Assembly: GCA_025354565.1 (NCBI GenBank) | Contig: JANXMQ010000022.1 | Coordinates: forward strand, 20,836 to 84,835 | Direction of reading: 5' to 3' | Source: Akkermansiaceae bacterium | GTDB lineage: Bacteria; Verrucomicrobiota; Verrucomicrobiia; Verrucomicrobiales; Akkermansiaceae | DNA length: 64,000 nucleotides | Notes under the pieces: model-generated | The model's database searches: none | Told to the model about the DNA's origin: nothing | Seen by the model: the letters and a program-made list of their open reading frames with translations, nothing else | Made by a program: the position numbers and the translations under genes | In this document: in pieces, positions 20,815-30,842 of the stretch | Numbering within the stretch: the stretch's first letter is position 1 | Layout: each line of letters opens with the position of its first letter

Positions 20815-23111
20815 CCGATCTCAACCAACGCCTAACCGACCGGAGCAAGCCACTCCAGATCCACCTCATCGGGGTGGCTGGCTCGGGCATGAGCGGGCTG
20901 GCCTTGTTGCTGTTAGGCATGGGCCACCAGGTCAGCGGCTCGGATCGTGTCACCACCGCCGAGACCGAGCGGATGCAGGGCGTGGGGCTAAATTTTTCCT
21001 CACCCCACACCGCCGCCGCCGTGAGGGGCGCGGACATCGTGGTTTATTCCTCCGCCATCAAGCCGGACAACGCCGCCTACGCCGCTGCGAAAAAAGCAAA
21101 AATCCCGCTCCTCCGCCGCGCCGAGTGCCTGGCTGCGATCCTGCACACGAAGAAAGGCATCATCATTTCCGGCACCCACGGGAAAACGACGACCTCCGCG
21201 ATGACCGCCCACGTCCTGCGCGAGGCCGGGCAAAAACCCAGTCACTACGTCGGCGCGGAAATTCCCATCCTCGGCGCGAACGCGAAATGGTCCGAGGACG
21301 GCGAGTTCATGGTCGCGGAAGGCGACGAAAGCGATGGCACGCTCGCTCTCTATCAGCCAGAACACGCGGTCATTCTCAACATCGAGGCTGAGCATCTGGA
21401 TTTCTATCGGGACCTCGATCACATCCGCGAGGTTTTCACCAAACTCGCCGATCAGACGAAAGGAAAACTTGTCTATTGCGCCGAAGACCCGGTGGCCCAC
21501 GAACTTTGCCAAGACCGCGAAAACGCAATTTCCTACGGCTGGGACGATGCGGACTACACCGCCACCGACCTCCGCGATCTCAAGGGTTCTTCGGCTTTCA
21601 CGGTGAAAAAAGCGGGCGTAGTGTTAGGCGATGTCGAACTCGGAATTCCTGGTAATCACAACATCCTCAACGCCCTCGCCGCCATCGCGCTGGCCGACAG
21701 TTGCGGTGCGGAATTCGCCCTCGTTGCCCGTGCCCTCGCCACCTTCGCCGGAGCGAAACGCCGCTTCGAGACGAAATATCTATCAACAAACTATCGGATC
21801 ATCGACGACTACGGCCACCATCCATCCGAGTTGGCGGCCACGCTCCAGACCGCGCGTTCATTGAAATCGAAACGCCTGATCGTTCTGTTTCAACCGCACC
21901 GCTACACCCGCACGCATGCGCTCGCGGACGACTTCGGCAAGGTTCTCCAAGCCGCCGACATGGTCTTCATCACCGACGTTTACGCCGCCTCAGAAAAGCC
22001 CATCAAAGGCATTTCCGGCCAAACTTTGGTGGATGCCATGCAAGCCCATGGTGACATTCCCGCCACCTATGTCCCCGACCTAACAACCGCCCACCACGCG
22101 ATCGGTCACGTCCTCCAGTCGGGCGATTTGCTCATCACCCTCGGCGCGGGAAATGTCCACGAAGCCGGCACCCGCCTCGCCGCCGATTTGAAAATCCTCG
22201 AGGAAATGCGCGGCCTCATGCCACCCGGCGAAATCGACGGCAAAATCTACGAACCGATGAACCGCCATACGACGTTGTTAGTCGGTGGCCCGGCGCAATA
22301 CTGGTTAGAGCCACACAGTTTTTACGGCTTCGCATTTCTGGTAGATTACTGTCGCGAGCGCGGCATCCCAGTCCGCGTGGTGGGTCGTGGATCAAATCTG
22401 TTAGTTCGCGATGGCGGCATCCGCGGCGCGGTCATTCACCCGACTGGCGGGGTTTTCTCGGAAGTCAGCGTGGATGGCCGGGGCCATGTCACGGCGGGCG
22501 CGGGCGTGCGTTTGAAAAAACTAGCCAGCATCGCCGGTGGCAGCAACATCGGCGGCTTCGAGTGGATGGAAGGCATCCCCGGCAACGTCGGCGGCGCACT
22601 TCGCATGAACGCTGGCGCAATGGGCATCGAAACTTTCGATCAAGTGGTGCGCGTGACTTTCCTCGACGAGGACGGCGTGATCCGCACTCGCGAGCGCGAG
22701 GAAATCGTCACCCGCTATCGCAACGTCCCCGAGCTGCGACGGAACTTCGCCCTCCAAGCGGTTTTCAAAGGCAAGACCGACACCACTGCCAACATCAAGG
22801 AGCGATGGGACGCCTCGCGGGAAAAGCGCAAGGCCACCCAACCGATCGCCGCATCCGCTGGCTGCACGTTCAAGAACCCGGAGGAAGTTCCCGCTGGCCG
22901 CGTGATCGATTCGCTGGGCCTGAAAGGCAGCACTTGCGGCCATGCTGCGGTTTCGGAAGTCCACGGAAATTTCGTCGTCAACCAAGGCGGGGCCTCCGCT
23001 TTGGAAATTCTAACACTCATTGAGTTCATCCAAGACAAGGCGCGTGACGAGCGTTCCGTCGAGCTGGAAACCGAAATCAAAATCCTCGGCGAGGACGAAG
23101 CGACATTTTAA
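20811..23111 (+). CDS. murC-murB: Fused UDP-N-acetylmuramate--L-alanine ligase / UDP-N-acetylenolpyruvoylglucosamine reductase
   Basis: MurC: IHLIGVAGSGMSGLALLLLGMGHQVSGSD, GIIISGTHGKTTTSAM; MurB: VVGRGSNLLVRDGGIRGAVIHPTGG, IPGNVGGALRMNAGAMG, AGCTFKNPEEVPAGRVIDSLGLKG in one frame; ATGA overlap with murG. Confidence 0.96.
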   Translation: MTDLNQRLTDRSKPLQIHLIGVAGSGMSGLALLLLGMGHQVSGSDRVTTAETERMQGVGLNFSSPHTAAAVRGADIVVYSSAIKPDNAAYAAAKKAKIPLLRRAECLAAILHTKKGIIISGTHGKTTTSAMTAHVLREAGQKPSHYVGAEIPILGANAKWSEDGEFMVAEGDESDGTLALYQPEHAVILNIEAEHLDFYRDLDHIREVFTKLADQTKGKLVYCAEDPVAHELCQDRENAISYGWDDADYTATDLRDLKGSSAFTVKKAGVVLGDVELGIPGNHNILNALAAIALADSCGAEFALVARALATFAGAKRRFETKYLSTNYRIIDDYGHHPSELAATLQTARSLKSKRLIVLFQPHRYTRTHALADDFGKVLQAADMVFITDVYAASEKPIKGISGQTLVDAMQAHGDIPATYVPDLTTAHHAIGHVLQSGDLLITLGAGNVHEAGTRLAADLKILEEMRGLMPPGEIDGKIYEPMNRHTTLLVGGPAQYWLEPHSFYGFAFLVDYCRERGIPVRVVGRGSNLLVRDGGIRGAVIHPTGGVFSEVSVDGRGHVTAGAGVRLKKLASIAGGSNIGGFEWMEGIPGNVGGALRMNAGAMGIETFDQVVRVTFLDEDGVIRTREREEIVTRYRNVPELRRNFALQAVFKGKTDTTANIKERWDASREKRKATQPIAASAGCTFKNPEEVPAGRVIDSLGLKGSTCGHAAVSEVHGNFVVNQGGASALEILTLIEFIQDKARDERSVELETEIKILGEDEATF

Positions 23112-23121
23112 ATTCTAAAAA

Positions 23122-24045
23122 ATGATGTTAAGCGGCAAAAAAATCGCAGTGCTAATGGGCGGTCCCGGCTCGGAACGCGAGGTCTCACTCGCGTCCGGCA
23201 AAGCCGTGCTCAAGGCGCTGTTAGGACTTGGCCTGGATGCGGTGGCCGTCGATGTCACTACGACGGACATCGTACTGCCGGAAGGCACGGATCTCGCCTT
23301 CAATGTGATCCACGGCACCTTCGGCGAGGACGGCCAGCTTCAGGACGCGATGGAAAATCTCGGTGTTCCTTACACCGGAGCCGGTTCCGCCAGCAGCAAG
23401 CTCGCGATTGATAAATCCCTCGCGAAGGGAAAATTTCTAGCAGACAATGTTCCCACCGCACGCTCAGAGACGGTTTCTCTAACTCCCGGTCAGATCCCAA
23501 GTCTCACCATCAAGGCCCCGCTCGTCATCAAGCCACCACTCGAAGGCTCCAGCGTGGGCGTCCAGATCGTCAAAACGCAGGACGAAGTTCCCGCCGCACT
23601 TCTGAAAGCTGCGGAAAAATATGGTGTAGTCCTCATCGAGGAATTCATCGATGGGAAGGAACTAACAGTCGCCATTCTCAATGACGTGCCGCTGCCCATC
23701 GTCCAGATCACACCGCCCGAAGGTGTCTATGACATGGCCAGCAAATACCCATGGCTCAGCGGTGCGAAAGGCAGCGAATACCAATGCCCCGCTGATCTGG
23801 ACTTGGAAACCACCATGGCCGTGCAAGCCGCCGCACTGGCCGCGCACCGTTCGCTCGGGGTGGAAATTTATTCCCGCGTGGATGTCCTGCTGGATTCGCA
23901 GAACCGCCCGTTCGTGTTAGAGGCTAACACCATTCCCGGCATGACAGAAACCAGCCTGCTGCCCAAGGCTGCGGCCGCCGTTGGCATATCCTTTCCTGAG
24001 TTATGTAAAACCATCGCCGAACTCTCCCTCAAACTCCGCTCCTGA
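23122..24045 (+). CDS. ddl: D-alanine--D-alanine ligase
   Basis: IAVLMGGPGSEREVSLASGKAVLKAL, NVIHGTFGEDGQLQDAMENLGVPYTGAGSASSKLAIDKSLAK, VLEANTIPGMTETSLLPKAAAAVGISFPELC. Confidence 0.97.
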   Translation: MMLSGKKIAVLMGGPGSEREVSLASGKAVLKALLGLGLDAVAVDVTTTDIVLPEGTDLAFNVIHGTFGEDGQLQDAMENLGVPYTGAGSASSKLAIDKSLAKGKFLADNVPTARSETVSLTPGQIPSLTIKAPLVIKPPLEGSSVGVQIVKTQDEVPAALLKAAEKYGVVLIEEFIDGKELTVAILNDVPLPIVQITPPEGVYDMASKYPWLSGAKGSEYQCPADLDLETTMAVQAAALAAHRSLGVEIYSRVDVLLDSQNRPFVLEANTIPGMTETSLLPKAAAAVGISFPELCKTIAELSLKLRS

Positions 24046-24046
24046 T

Positions 24047-25033
24047 ATGTCAAAAAAACGGACCACCAAACCCCGCCGCAACTCGCGCTCCAGCGTGCTT
24101 GAAGTCCGTGTCATGTCGCCGCGCATCGCCTGGTTCAGCTTTCTCAAGATCGCCCGCAGGCTGACCAAATACGCCTGTATCCTCGCGCTGTTAGCAGCCC
24201 TCGGGTGGGGTGTTTGGCAGGGAATCCAGCATGCGTTTTACAAAAATCCGGATTTTCGACTGCAAGTTATCGACCTGAATCCCAACCCGGTCATCGATGA
24301 GGTCGGACTCGCCGAGGCCACCGGTCTGGATCTCACCGCCAGCGTATTTGACATCGACCTCGATAAGGTCACTGCGAAATTAAAAGCGCTGCCCGGCATC
24401 GCGGAAGCCCGTGCCGAGCGTCACCTACCCGGCAAACTCGTGGTGCGTGTGGTGCCACGGACCCCTCGGGCGTGGATTCGCTGCCCGGAGGCCGGGCTTG
24501 CCCAAGTGCGCCGCACCGGGGATATGTTGGTCGATCTTAAGGGCATTGCCTATCCTTGTCCCGAACTGCAATTGGAGACCGCCATCAATCTACCAGCCAT
24601 CCAACTCCCGCAATCGGAAAAATTTCCCATCGTCGCCGGCTCCCCGATCAAGCAACCGGAACTCGCCCACTGCTTGCGACTGTTAGGTTCAGCCTGCGCT
24701 GCTGATCCAGAAGCCAGCCATTGGATCGAGTCGGTGAAACAAGTAAACGACTGGTCGCTGTTGTTGCTCACCCGCCAGGGCATCGCCGCGACTTTCGGCC
24801 TCGGCGATCACGAACGGCAGATCCGCAACCTCCGCGCAGCCATGGATCACTCGGAACATCAAGGCTACGCCATCACCACCATCAATCTCATCCCCAAACG
24901 CAACGTTCCCATCACCCTGCGCGATGAAACGGCTGCCGCCCCCCGCGCAACCCCCGTTTCCGAACCGAGTCCGGTTGAACTCCGCAAAGACCGGCAGGCC
25001 CACGATCTCCACACCCTTCTCAATCGCAACTGA
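24047..25033 (+). CDS. ftsQ: Cell division protein FtsQ/DivIB (POTRA domain)
   Basis: Single N-terminal TM, POTRA-like LKALPGIAEARAERHLPGKLVVRVVPRTPRAWIR; position between ddl and ftsA. Confidence 0.85.
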   Translation: MSKKRTTKPRRNSRSSVLEVRVMSPRIAWFSFLKIARRLTKYACILALLAALGWGVWQGIQHAFYKNPDFRLQVIDLNPNPVIDEVGLAEATGLDLTASVFDIDLDKVTAKLKALPGIAEARAERHLPGKLVVRVVPRTPRAWIRCPEAGLAQVRRTGDMLVDLKGIAYPCPELQLETAINLPAIQLPQSEKFPIVAGSPIKQPELAHCLRLLGSACAADPEASHWIESVKQVNDWSLLLLTRQGIAATFGLGDHERQIRNLRAAMDHSEHQGYAITTINLIPKRNVPITLRDETAAAPRATPVSEPSPVELRKDRQAHDLHTLLNRN

Positions 25034-25058
25034 GTCCGTCTCTAACACCTAACACGCC

Positions 25059-26273
25059 ATGGCACGTCGCACCAAAATTCACGTCGGACTCGAAATCGGC
25101 ACCAGCAAAACCTGCGTGGTCGTCGGTGAGGTGAAGGCGGACAGCGCCGTCAAAATCCTCGGCATCGGCGTCACGAAAACCGTCGGTGTTAGAAAAGGCG
25201 AGATCTATGATTTCGCACAAGTCCGAGCCTGTCTCAAGGACGCCTTGGCCAAGGCCGAGAATGCGAGCGACGTGGAAATCGGCAGCGTGTTTCTCGCCAT
25301 CACTGGTGCCCATATCCAAGGGACGAACCACCGTGGCACTTTCCGCCTGCCAGACGGCGATCCGACGGTAGCTCCCGAGCATGTCGAGGAAGCCCGCTCC
25401 ATCGCACGCGAGGTGGAAATCCCCCAGGACCATGTCTATCTACACCCGATTATCCGCAACTATCTGTTGGACGGACTGGAGCACGCGACCAGCCCGGTCG
25501 GCCTGTTTGGAAAAACCGTGGAGGCGGATTTCCACGTCGTCCACGGCATCGGCAACCGCATTCAAAACAGCATAAAATTGGTCCGAGAAATGCCGTTAGA
25601 GATTGATGACATTGTGTTCTCGCCCATCGCCACGGCTCAGATGGCGCTCGACCGCGAGCAACGTGAGCGCGGCGCACTGGTCATCGACATTGGTGGCGGC
25701 ACCACCGACTACGCGCTTTATCTGAACGGTGCCATCGCGGCTTCCGGCTGTGTCCCAGTTGGCGGTGACCATGTTACCAATGACATCCATCTCGTCACCG
25801 GCCTGCCGTTTTCCAAGGCAGAGCGGCTGAAAATCACGGAGGGCGACGCCTCGGGAGATCCGGTTCACTCCGTCGGCACGGCCAAACTAACAGACGAGCG
25901 TGGTTTCGCCGAAGTCGAGGTAAGCCGCAGCGTGCTCAATGAAATCATTCACCAGCGCTTGGAGGAAACCCTCAAGTTGGTCCGTGCCCGCCTGCCTGTC
26001 GGCTCGGTGGAGCAGATTGGTGCTGGGATTTTTCTAACCGGTGGCACCAGCCTAATGCGCGGGTTCGACAAGCTCGCCTTCGATGTCTTCGGTCGCGACA
26101 TTCACCGCCTCGAGCCACCGGGCATCAGCGGCGTCCAAACGAGTTTCAAGGACCCCCACTTCGCCACTGCCATCGGCCTGATTCGATACGCCCAGATCCT
26201 CGAAACCGAACGTGCCAAACCGCCGGGCTTCTTCCGCCGCCTCTTCCGCCTGTTCTGGCCGTTTGGAAAGTAA
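25059..26273 (+). CDS. ftsA: Cell division protein FtsA
   Basis: IHVGLEIGTSKTCVVVGEV, ERGALVIDIGGGTTDYALYLNGAIAASGCVPVGGDHVTNDI, IFLTGGTSLMRGFDKLA. Confidence 0.95.
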   Translation: MARRTKIHVGLEIGTSKTCVVVGEVKADSAVKILGIGVTKTVGVRKGEIYDFAQVRACLKDALAKAENASDVEIGSVFLAITGAHIQGTNHRGTFRLPDGDPTVAPEHVEEARSIAREVEIPQDHVYLHPIIRNYLLDGLEHATSPVGLFGKTVEADFHVVHGIGNRIQNSIKLVREMPLEIDDIVFSPIATAQMALDREQRERGALVIDIGGGTTDYALYLNGAIAASGCVPVGGDHVTNDIHLVTGLPFSKAERLKITEGDASGDPVHSVGTAKLTDERGFAEVEVSRSVLNEIIHQRLEETLKLVRARLPVGSVEQIGAGIFLTGGTSLMRGFDKLAFDVFGRDIHRLEPPGISGVQTSFKDPHFATAIGLIRYAQILETERAKPPGFFRRLFRLFWPFGK

Positions 26274-26301
26274 AAATTTCAAATCTCAAATCTCAAATTC
26301 C
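26274..26301 (+). repeat. Four heptamers of the AAATCTS family between ftsA stop and ftsZ start
   Basis: AAATTTC-AAATCTC-AAATCTC-AAATTCC immediately after ftsA TAA (26271-26273), ending 9 nt before ftsZ ATG at 26311. Confidence 0.85.
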
Positions 26302-26310
26302 ATCTCCACC

Positions 26311-28152
26311 ATGATCACTTACACCCGCGATCCCCAACAAACGATTCCCACCTCCGCCGTTAAAATCATCGGCCTTGGCGGGGCCGGTGCCAACATGCTC
26401 GAACGCATCGCGCTCGATGGCATGGAAGGCGCGGAGATGTTGGCGCTCAACACGGATCTTCGCACGCTTGCCTCCTGCTTGGCGCAGGAAAAAATCCAGC
26501 TCGGCGTCAATCTTACCAAAGGCCTCGGTGCGGGTGGCGATCCCGAACTCGGCCACCAAGCGATGTTAGAATCCGAGGAACAAATCCGCGCCTCAATCAA
26601 GGGGCGGCGCATCGTTTTCCTCTGCACCGGCCTCGGCGGCGGCACGGGCTCCGGTGCCGCCCCCATCGTCACCCGGATCGCCCGGGAGGAAGGTGCCTTC
26701 GTCGTGGTATTCGCCACCATGCCCTTCGCCTTCGAGGGTAAACGCCGCCGCGAACAGGCGGAGACCGCGCTCAACGAATTGGCGGTGCTCTCCAACGCGC
26801 TGGTCACCTTCGATAACAACCGCATGGGCGAACTGGTCCTCGCGAAGCAAGGCATCCACGAAGCCTTCGCTGCCGCCGAGCACATGATCTGCGAGTCGAT
26901 CAAGGCGGTCATCCGCCTCGTCATCAGCCCCGGTCTGATCAATGTCGGACTCGACGATCTGATGAGCGCCCTGCGCACGAACCGCTCGCGCTGTCTCTTC
27001 GGCTCCGGGCTCGCGTCCGGCACAGACCGCGCCACCAAGGCCCTGAAAAACGCGCTCAACAGCCCGCTGTTAGATCAAGGTGCCCTACTCAAGGATGCTC
27101 AAACCGTGCTGGTCCACCTCTCTGGCGGCGAGGATCTAACGCTTTTCGAGATCGAGCTCCTGATGCAGCGCTTGCAGAAATTTGTCCCAGAAACTGCCCA
27201 CGTCCTCTTCGGCGCAGCGGTCGATCCCGCCATGGGCGACGCGCTTTCGATCACGCTGATCAGCGCCCTCCCCGAGGACTATCTGGCCTCTGCCCCACGC
27301 AGCACGCTCAGCCATCGCACGCAGGAAAATCCCATTCTCGATTCCCCCCATGCTCCCAGCCGACAGTCGGCAAAAGTCGCCGCCCTCGTGGCCGAAATCC
27401 CACCCGAGCCCGAGCCAGAGATCCCGCCTGCGCCAGAACCAGAACCTGAGCCCACCCCGGAGCCAGAAGCGGAACCAGAACCGGAGCCAACACCCAAGCC
27501 TGCGCCAATTTCCCCGCTCTCGAAATTCCGCTCAGTCGAAAATCAGGCTGCGCCCAGCGTCCCTGCGCTCTTCGACCATGAGCGTCCGTTTGCCGAACCA
27601 GAAATCGCCGTCGCGCCGGTCGTGGAAGCTGGGCACAAACTTGGTCTCGATGCTTTCACGTTTGCCGATGACATCCCAGCCGCACCGGAACCTAAACCCA
27701 CGCCCGCTGACGAACCCGCCACCGAGATTTATTCGGCCGCGGATGAGCCAGATCCCGAGCCGATTGAAGCCACGGTAGCACCCGACCCCGCTCCCTCGAT
27801 CCGGACTTTCATCCCAGTGCCAAAACGTCGACCTTCTCTAACTACGATTTGGGGCAAGCCGAAGACGCCGATTCTACCAGACGTGATGCCCCAGGAATTT
27901 CCCGATGACATTCCCCCTGACGAGCTGGAGGAGGCCCACGTCAGCGCGGCTCCGGCCATTTCCCAACCACCAGCTCCTGAGTCACCCGCTGACCTGGATC
28001 CGCCGAAGCTCAAACTTGGCCTCAAGACTGCCGGCCAGCAAAGCGAACTCTCGCTGGACTCCTCCCCACGTGGTCGCTTCGAGGGTGAGAGTCCCAATGT
28101 TTTCGAGGGCGAGGATCTTGATCTCCCGCCCTTCCTGAGAAAGAAAAAATAA
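26311..28152 (+). CDS. ftsZ: Cell division protein FtsZ with long acidic/Pro-rich C-terminal linker
   Basis: IIGLGGAGANMLERI, LCTGLGGGTGSGAAPIVTRIARE (tubulin signature), NRMGELVLAKQGIHEAF; C-terminal DLDLPPFLRKKK resembles the conserved FtsZ tail peptide. Confidence 0.94.
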   Translation: MITYTRDPQQTIPTSAVKIIGLGGAGANMLERIALDGMEGAEMLALNTDLRTLASCLAQEKIQLGVNLTKGLGAGGDPELGHQAMLESEEQIRASIKGRRIVFLCTGLGGGTGSGAAPIVTRIAREEGAFVVVFATMPFAFEGKRRREQAETALNELAVLSNALVTFDNNRMGELVLAKQGIHEAFAAAEHMICESIKAVIRLVISPGLINVGLDDLMSALRTNRSRCLFGSGLASGTDRATKALKNALNSPLLDQGALLKDAQTVLVHLSGGEDLTLFEIELLMQRLQKFVPETAHVLFGAAVDPAMGDALSITLISALPEDYLASAPRSTLSHRTQENPILDSPHAPSRQSAKVAALVAEIPPEPEPEIPPAPEPEPEPTPEPEAEPEPEPTPKPAPISPLSKFRSVENQAAPSVPALFDHERPFAEPEIAVAPVVEAGHKLGLDAFTFADDIPAAPEPKPTPADEPATEIYSAADEPDPEPIEATVAPDPAPSIRTFIPVPKRRPSLTTIWGKPKTPILPDVMPQEFPDDIPPDELEEAHVSAAPAISQPPAPESPADLDPPKLKLGLKTAGQQSELSLDSSPRGRFEGESPNVFEGEDLDLPPFLRKKK

Positions 28153-28159
28153 CCGTCCC

Positions 28160-29023
28160 ATGAGCGATTCCAGCAATTTGGAAATCCCCGGCCATGTTAC
28201 CCTAACAACCGGTAGCGGCGGCTTGGGAAAAATTCTGGTAGAGACCCCATGGAGCACTGCGGAAATCTATCAGCACGGTGCCCACGTCACCCATTTCCAA
28301 AAAAATAGTGAGTCGCCCCTGTTCTTCATGAGCGCCCAGAGCGAATTCGCCGCGGACAAACCGATCCGTGGCGGGGTACCGATCATTTTCCCGTGGTTTG
28401 GCCCGCGCGAGGGCGCACCCGCGCATGGCATTGCCCGCACGGCGCGATGGGATCTGATCACCACTACTGCATTATCAGATGGTGCGGTTAGCTTGCGCTT
28501 CCGCCTGCCGAATGCCGGTTCATTCGAGGTTGAATACCTCGTCACCGTGGCGGCGAATCTGACTTTGGAACTGGCCGTCACAAACACCGGGACCGAGGCC
28601 GCTACTTTTGAAACCTGCCTTCATACGTATTTTGAAATCAGCGCTATTGCCGACGTATCAATCACCGGTCTAGCAGATGTCGCCTATCTGGATAAAGTCG
28701 CGGGTTGCATGGTCACCGAAGCCGCTGCACCCATCCGTATCGCGGGCGAGGTGGACCGGGTCTATCAGGACACCGCCGCCGTCGTCGTCATCGATGATCC
28801 TGGAAATCAGCGCAAAATCAGCATCGCAAAATCCGGCTCCGACTCCACCGTCGTGTGGAACCCTTGGATCGAAAAATCCAAGCGCATGGCCGACTTCGGC
28901 GATGACGAATATCTGCGAATGCTCTGCGTGGAATCCGGCAATGTGGCAAAAAACCAAATCTCCCTCCTGCCCGGTGAATGTACGGTTTTGCGCGTGGAAT
29001 TGAGCAGCGGTCAATCCGTGTGA
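28160..29023 (+). CDS. D-hexose-6-phosphate mutarotase (aldose 1-epimerase superfamily)
   Basis: AEIYQHGAHVTHFQ, PIRGGVPIIFPWFGPREGAPAHGIARTARWDL, CLHTYFEISAI, VVWNPWIEKSKRMADFGDDEYLRMLCVESGNV. Confidence 0.92.
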   Translation: MSDSSNLEIPGHVTLTTGSGGLGKILVETPWSTAEIYQHGAHVTHFQKNSESPLFFMSAQSEFAADKPIRGGVPIIFPWFGPREGAPAHGIARTARWDLITTTALSDGAVSLRFRLPNAGSFEVEYLVTVAANLTLELAVTNTGTEAATFETCLHTYFEISAIADVSITGLADVAYLDKVAGCMVTEAAAPIRIAGEVDRVYQDTAAVVVIDDPGNQRKISIAKSGSDSTVVWNPWIEKSKRMADFGDDEYLRMLCVESGNVAKNQISLLPGECTVLRVELSSGQSV

Positions 29024-29131
29024 ATTGCGGTGCCCCGAAACTTCATTTCAGTTCATGCCATGTAAGATTTCTGTTTTGGCCCCGCTCGCTCGATTCCCCA
29101 AACCCTGATGTGTGGCAATTCGTAGGAACAC

Positions 29132-29165
29132 AAAAAAACCGCACTCGGTGAGGAGTGCGGTTTTT
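29132..29165. terminator. Bidirectional intrinsic terminator between convergent genes
   Basis: aaaaaaaccgcactcggtgaggagtgcggttttt: 12-13 bp stem with A tract on one side and T tract on the other. Confidence 0.9.
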
Positions 29166-29192
29166 GAAATGGGGAAGTCTCTCGTAGGCGAA

Positions 29193-29588
29193 TTAACGCT
29201 TGGAGAACTGGAAGCGGGCGCGGGCACCTGGCTGACCTGGCTTTTTCCGTTCCTTCATCCGTGGATCACGGGTGAGGTAGCCAAGTGGCTTGATGACTTT
29301 GCGATGCTCGGGGTCCAGAACGGTGAGCGAGCGGGAAATCGCATGGCGAATCGCGATGGCTTGGGCTTGCTTACCGCCGCCTTTGACGATGACGTTCAGG
29401 TTAAATTTGTTGGAAAGCGAGAGGGCGAGGAAGGGGGCGAGCACGGCATTCTGCAGCTCGATCGTCGGAAGATATTCCTCGAACGTGCGGGCATTGATGG
29501 TGATTTGGCCGGTGCCTTCGGTCATCCAGACGCGTGCGACAGCGGTTTTGCGACGGCCGGTGGCGCTTTGGGTAGTAGTAGCGGTCAT
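29193..29588 (-). CDS. rpsI: 30S ribosomal protein S9
   Basis: TGRRKTAVARVWMTEGTGQITINARTFEEYLP...AIRHAISRSLTVLDPEHRKVIKPLGYLTRDPRMKERKKPGQPGARARFQFSKR. Confidence 0.98.
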   Translation of the reverse strand: MTATTTQSATGRRKTAVARVWMTEGTGQITINARTFEEYLPTIELQNAVLAPFLALSLSNKFNLNVIVKGGGKQAQAIAIRHAISRSLTVLDPEHRKVIKPLGYLTRDPRMKERKKPGQPGARARFQFSKR

Positions 29589-29614
29589 TTGGGAAAATCG
29601 TGTTAGGGAGAAGA

Positions 29615-30046
29615 TTAACGGACTGCGTGGGCGACCGGGGCTTGGGCTTCGTGCGGGTGGGTTTCGCCAGCATAGACCTTGAGCTTGCCGAACTGGGTGC
29701 GACCGAGGCGGGTCTTCGGGATCATGCCCCAGACGGCGCGCTCGACGAGCAAGATTGGGCGGCGCTCGCGGACAATGCGCGGGGTTTCCACCTTTTGGCC
29801 ACCGACATAGCCGGAGAAGCGGGTGTAGATTTTGGAAGTTTCCTTGGTGCCGGTCAGGATAACCTGGTCCGCATTGATGACGACGACGAAGTCACCGGTA
29901 TCAACGTGGGAGGTGAAAATGGGCTTGTGCTTGCCGCGGAGGAGGCGCGCGGCCTCAACAGCGACTTGGCCGAGGATCTTGCCCTTGGCGTCGATCACAT
30001 ACCACTTGCGCTCGACTTCATGCGGCTTGGCGGAAAACGTCTTCAT
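29615..30046 (-). CDS. rplM: 50S ribosomal protein L13
   Basis: [62 protein letters not shown]. Confidence 0.98.
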   Translation of the reverse strand: MKTFSAKPHEVERKWYVIDAKGKILGQVAVEAARLLRGKHKPIFTSHVDTGDFVVVINADQVILTGTKETSKIYTRFSGYVGGQKVETPRIVRERRPILLVERAVWGMIPKTRLGRTQFGKLKVYAGETHPHEAQAPVAHAVR

Positions 30047-30319
30047 GTGCTTGTAATAAAAAATGGCTCCGAAACACATGGCGTGTGCGAAGGGGGTGGC
30101 AAACTAGGGAGCCGGTTTGCGGGTGTCAACCGGGAAATCAGCGGAATTTTCAATGCGGCGTCTTGCCCTTGCGGAAATCACCACCTGCGGCGAGCCAACG
30201 GGATTGGGCGCGCTCCCGGGAATTTTCGCGACCCGCGTGGTTTCCTGCTGCCTGGCGAGCGGCCAATTTCGCTGAAATTCAAGATTTCCCGCGCTAGATT
30301 TTCCGTGCTAACATCCGTC

Positions 30320-30721
30320 ATGGCGAAGGGATATGAGACGCATCAGGCGCGGACGCTGGCTTTGCAGGGACTTGGCAAGGATCTGGCGCGGCGGGCGAAG
30401 TCGAAATGCGAGTTGACCGGGGCCGCCGGGGTGCCGCTGCGGGCGTATGAAATCCCGCCGGTGGCGGCTGAACCGGAAATCGACCGGACCTTGCTGGTCA
30501 GCGAGACCTGTCTGGAAATGTTGGAGCGACCGGAACGCCTGAAGGGCCGGGAGTGGCAGTGCTTGGCGGAGGTAGTTTGGAGCGAGCTGCCGGCGGTACA
30601 GGTGGTGGCGTGGCGGATGCTCAACGAGTTGGCGAAACGCGAGGATTGGGCACGGGAGGTGATCGCGGAAGTTTTTCTGGATGAGGAGGTGGAGACGTGG
30701 GCGAGGTCCGAAGAACTTTGA
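30320..30721 (+). CDS. PhnA-like domain protein
   Basis: LARRAKSKCELTGAAGVPLRAYEIPP resembles the PhnA N-terminal zinc-ribbon-like region; start ATG 30320. Confidence 0.6.
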   Translation: MAKGYETHQARTLALQGLGKDLARRAKSKCELTGAAGVPLRAYEIPPVAAEPEIDRTLLVSETCLEMLERPERLKGREWQCLAEVVWSELPAVQVVAWRMLNELAKREDWAREVIAEVFLDEEVETWARSEEL

Positions 30722-30842
30722 GCGAAACTGACGCGCGGGATAAATTTCAGGCACCCGTTTTCGGACGCAACTTCAGGCGGGATCCAAGGTTGGATCGCCC
30801 ATGTTCAGCGCCGATCTCGCCGCTACACCTTATTTCCTGAAA

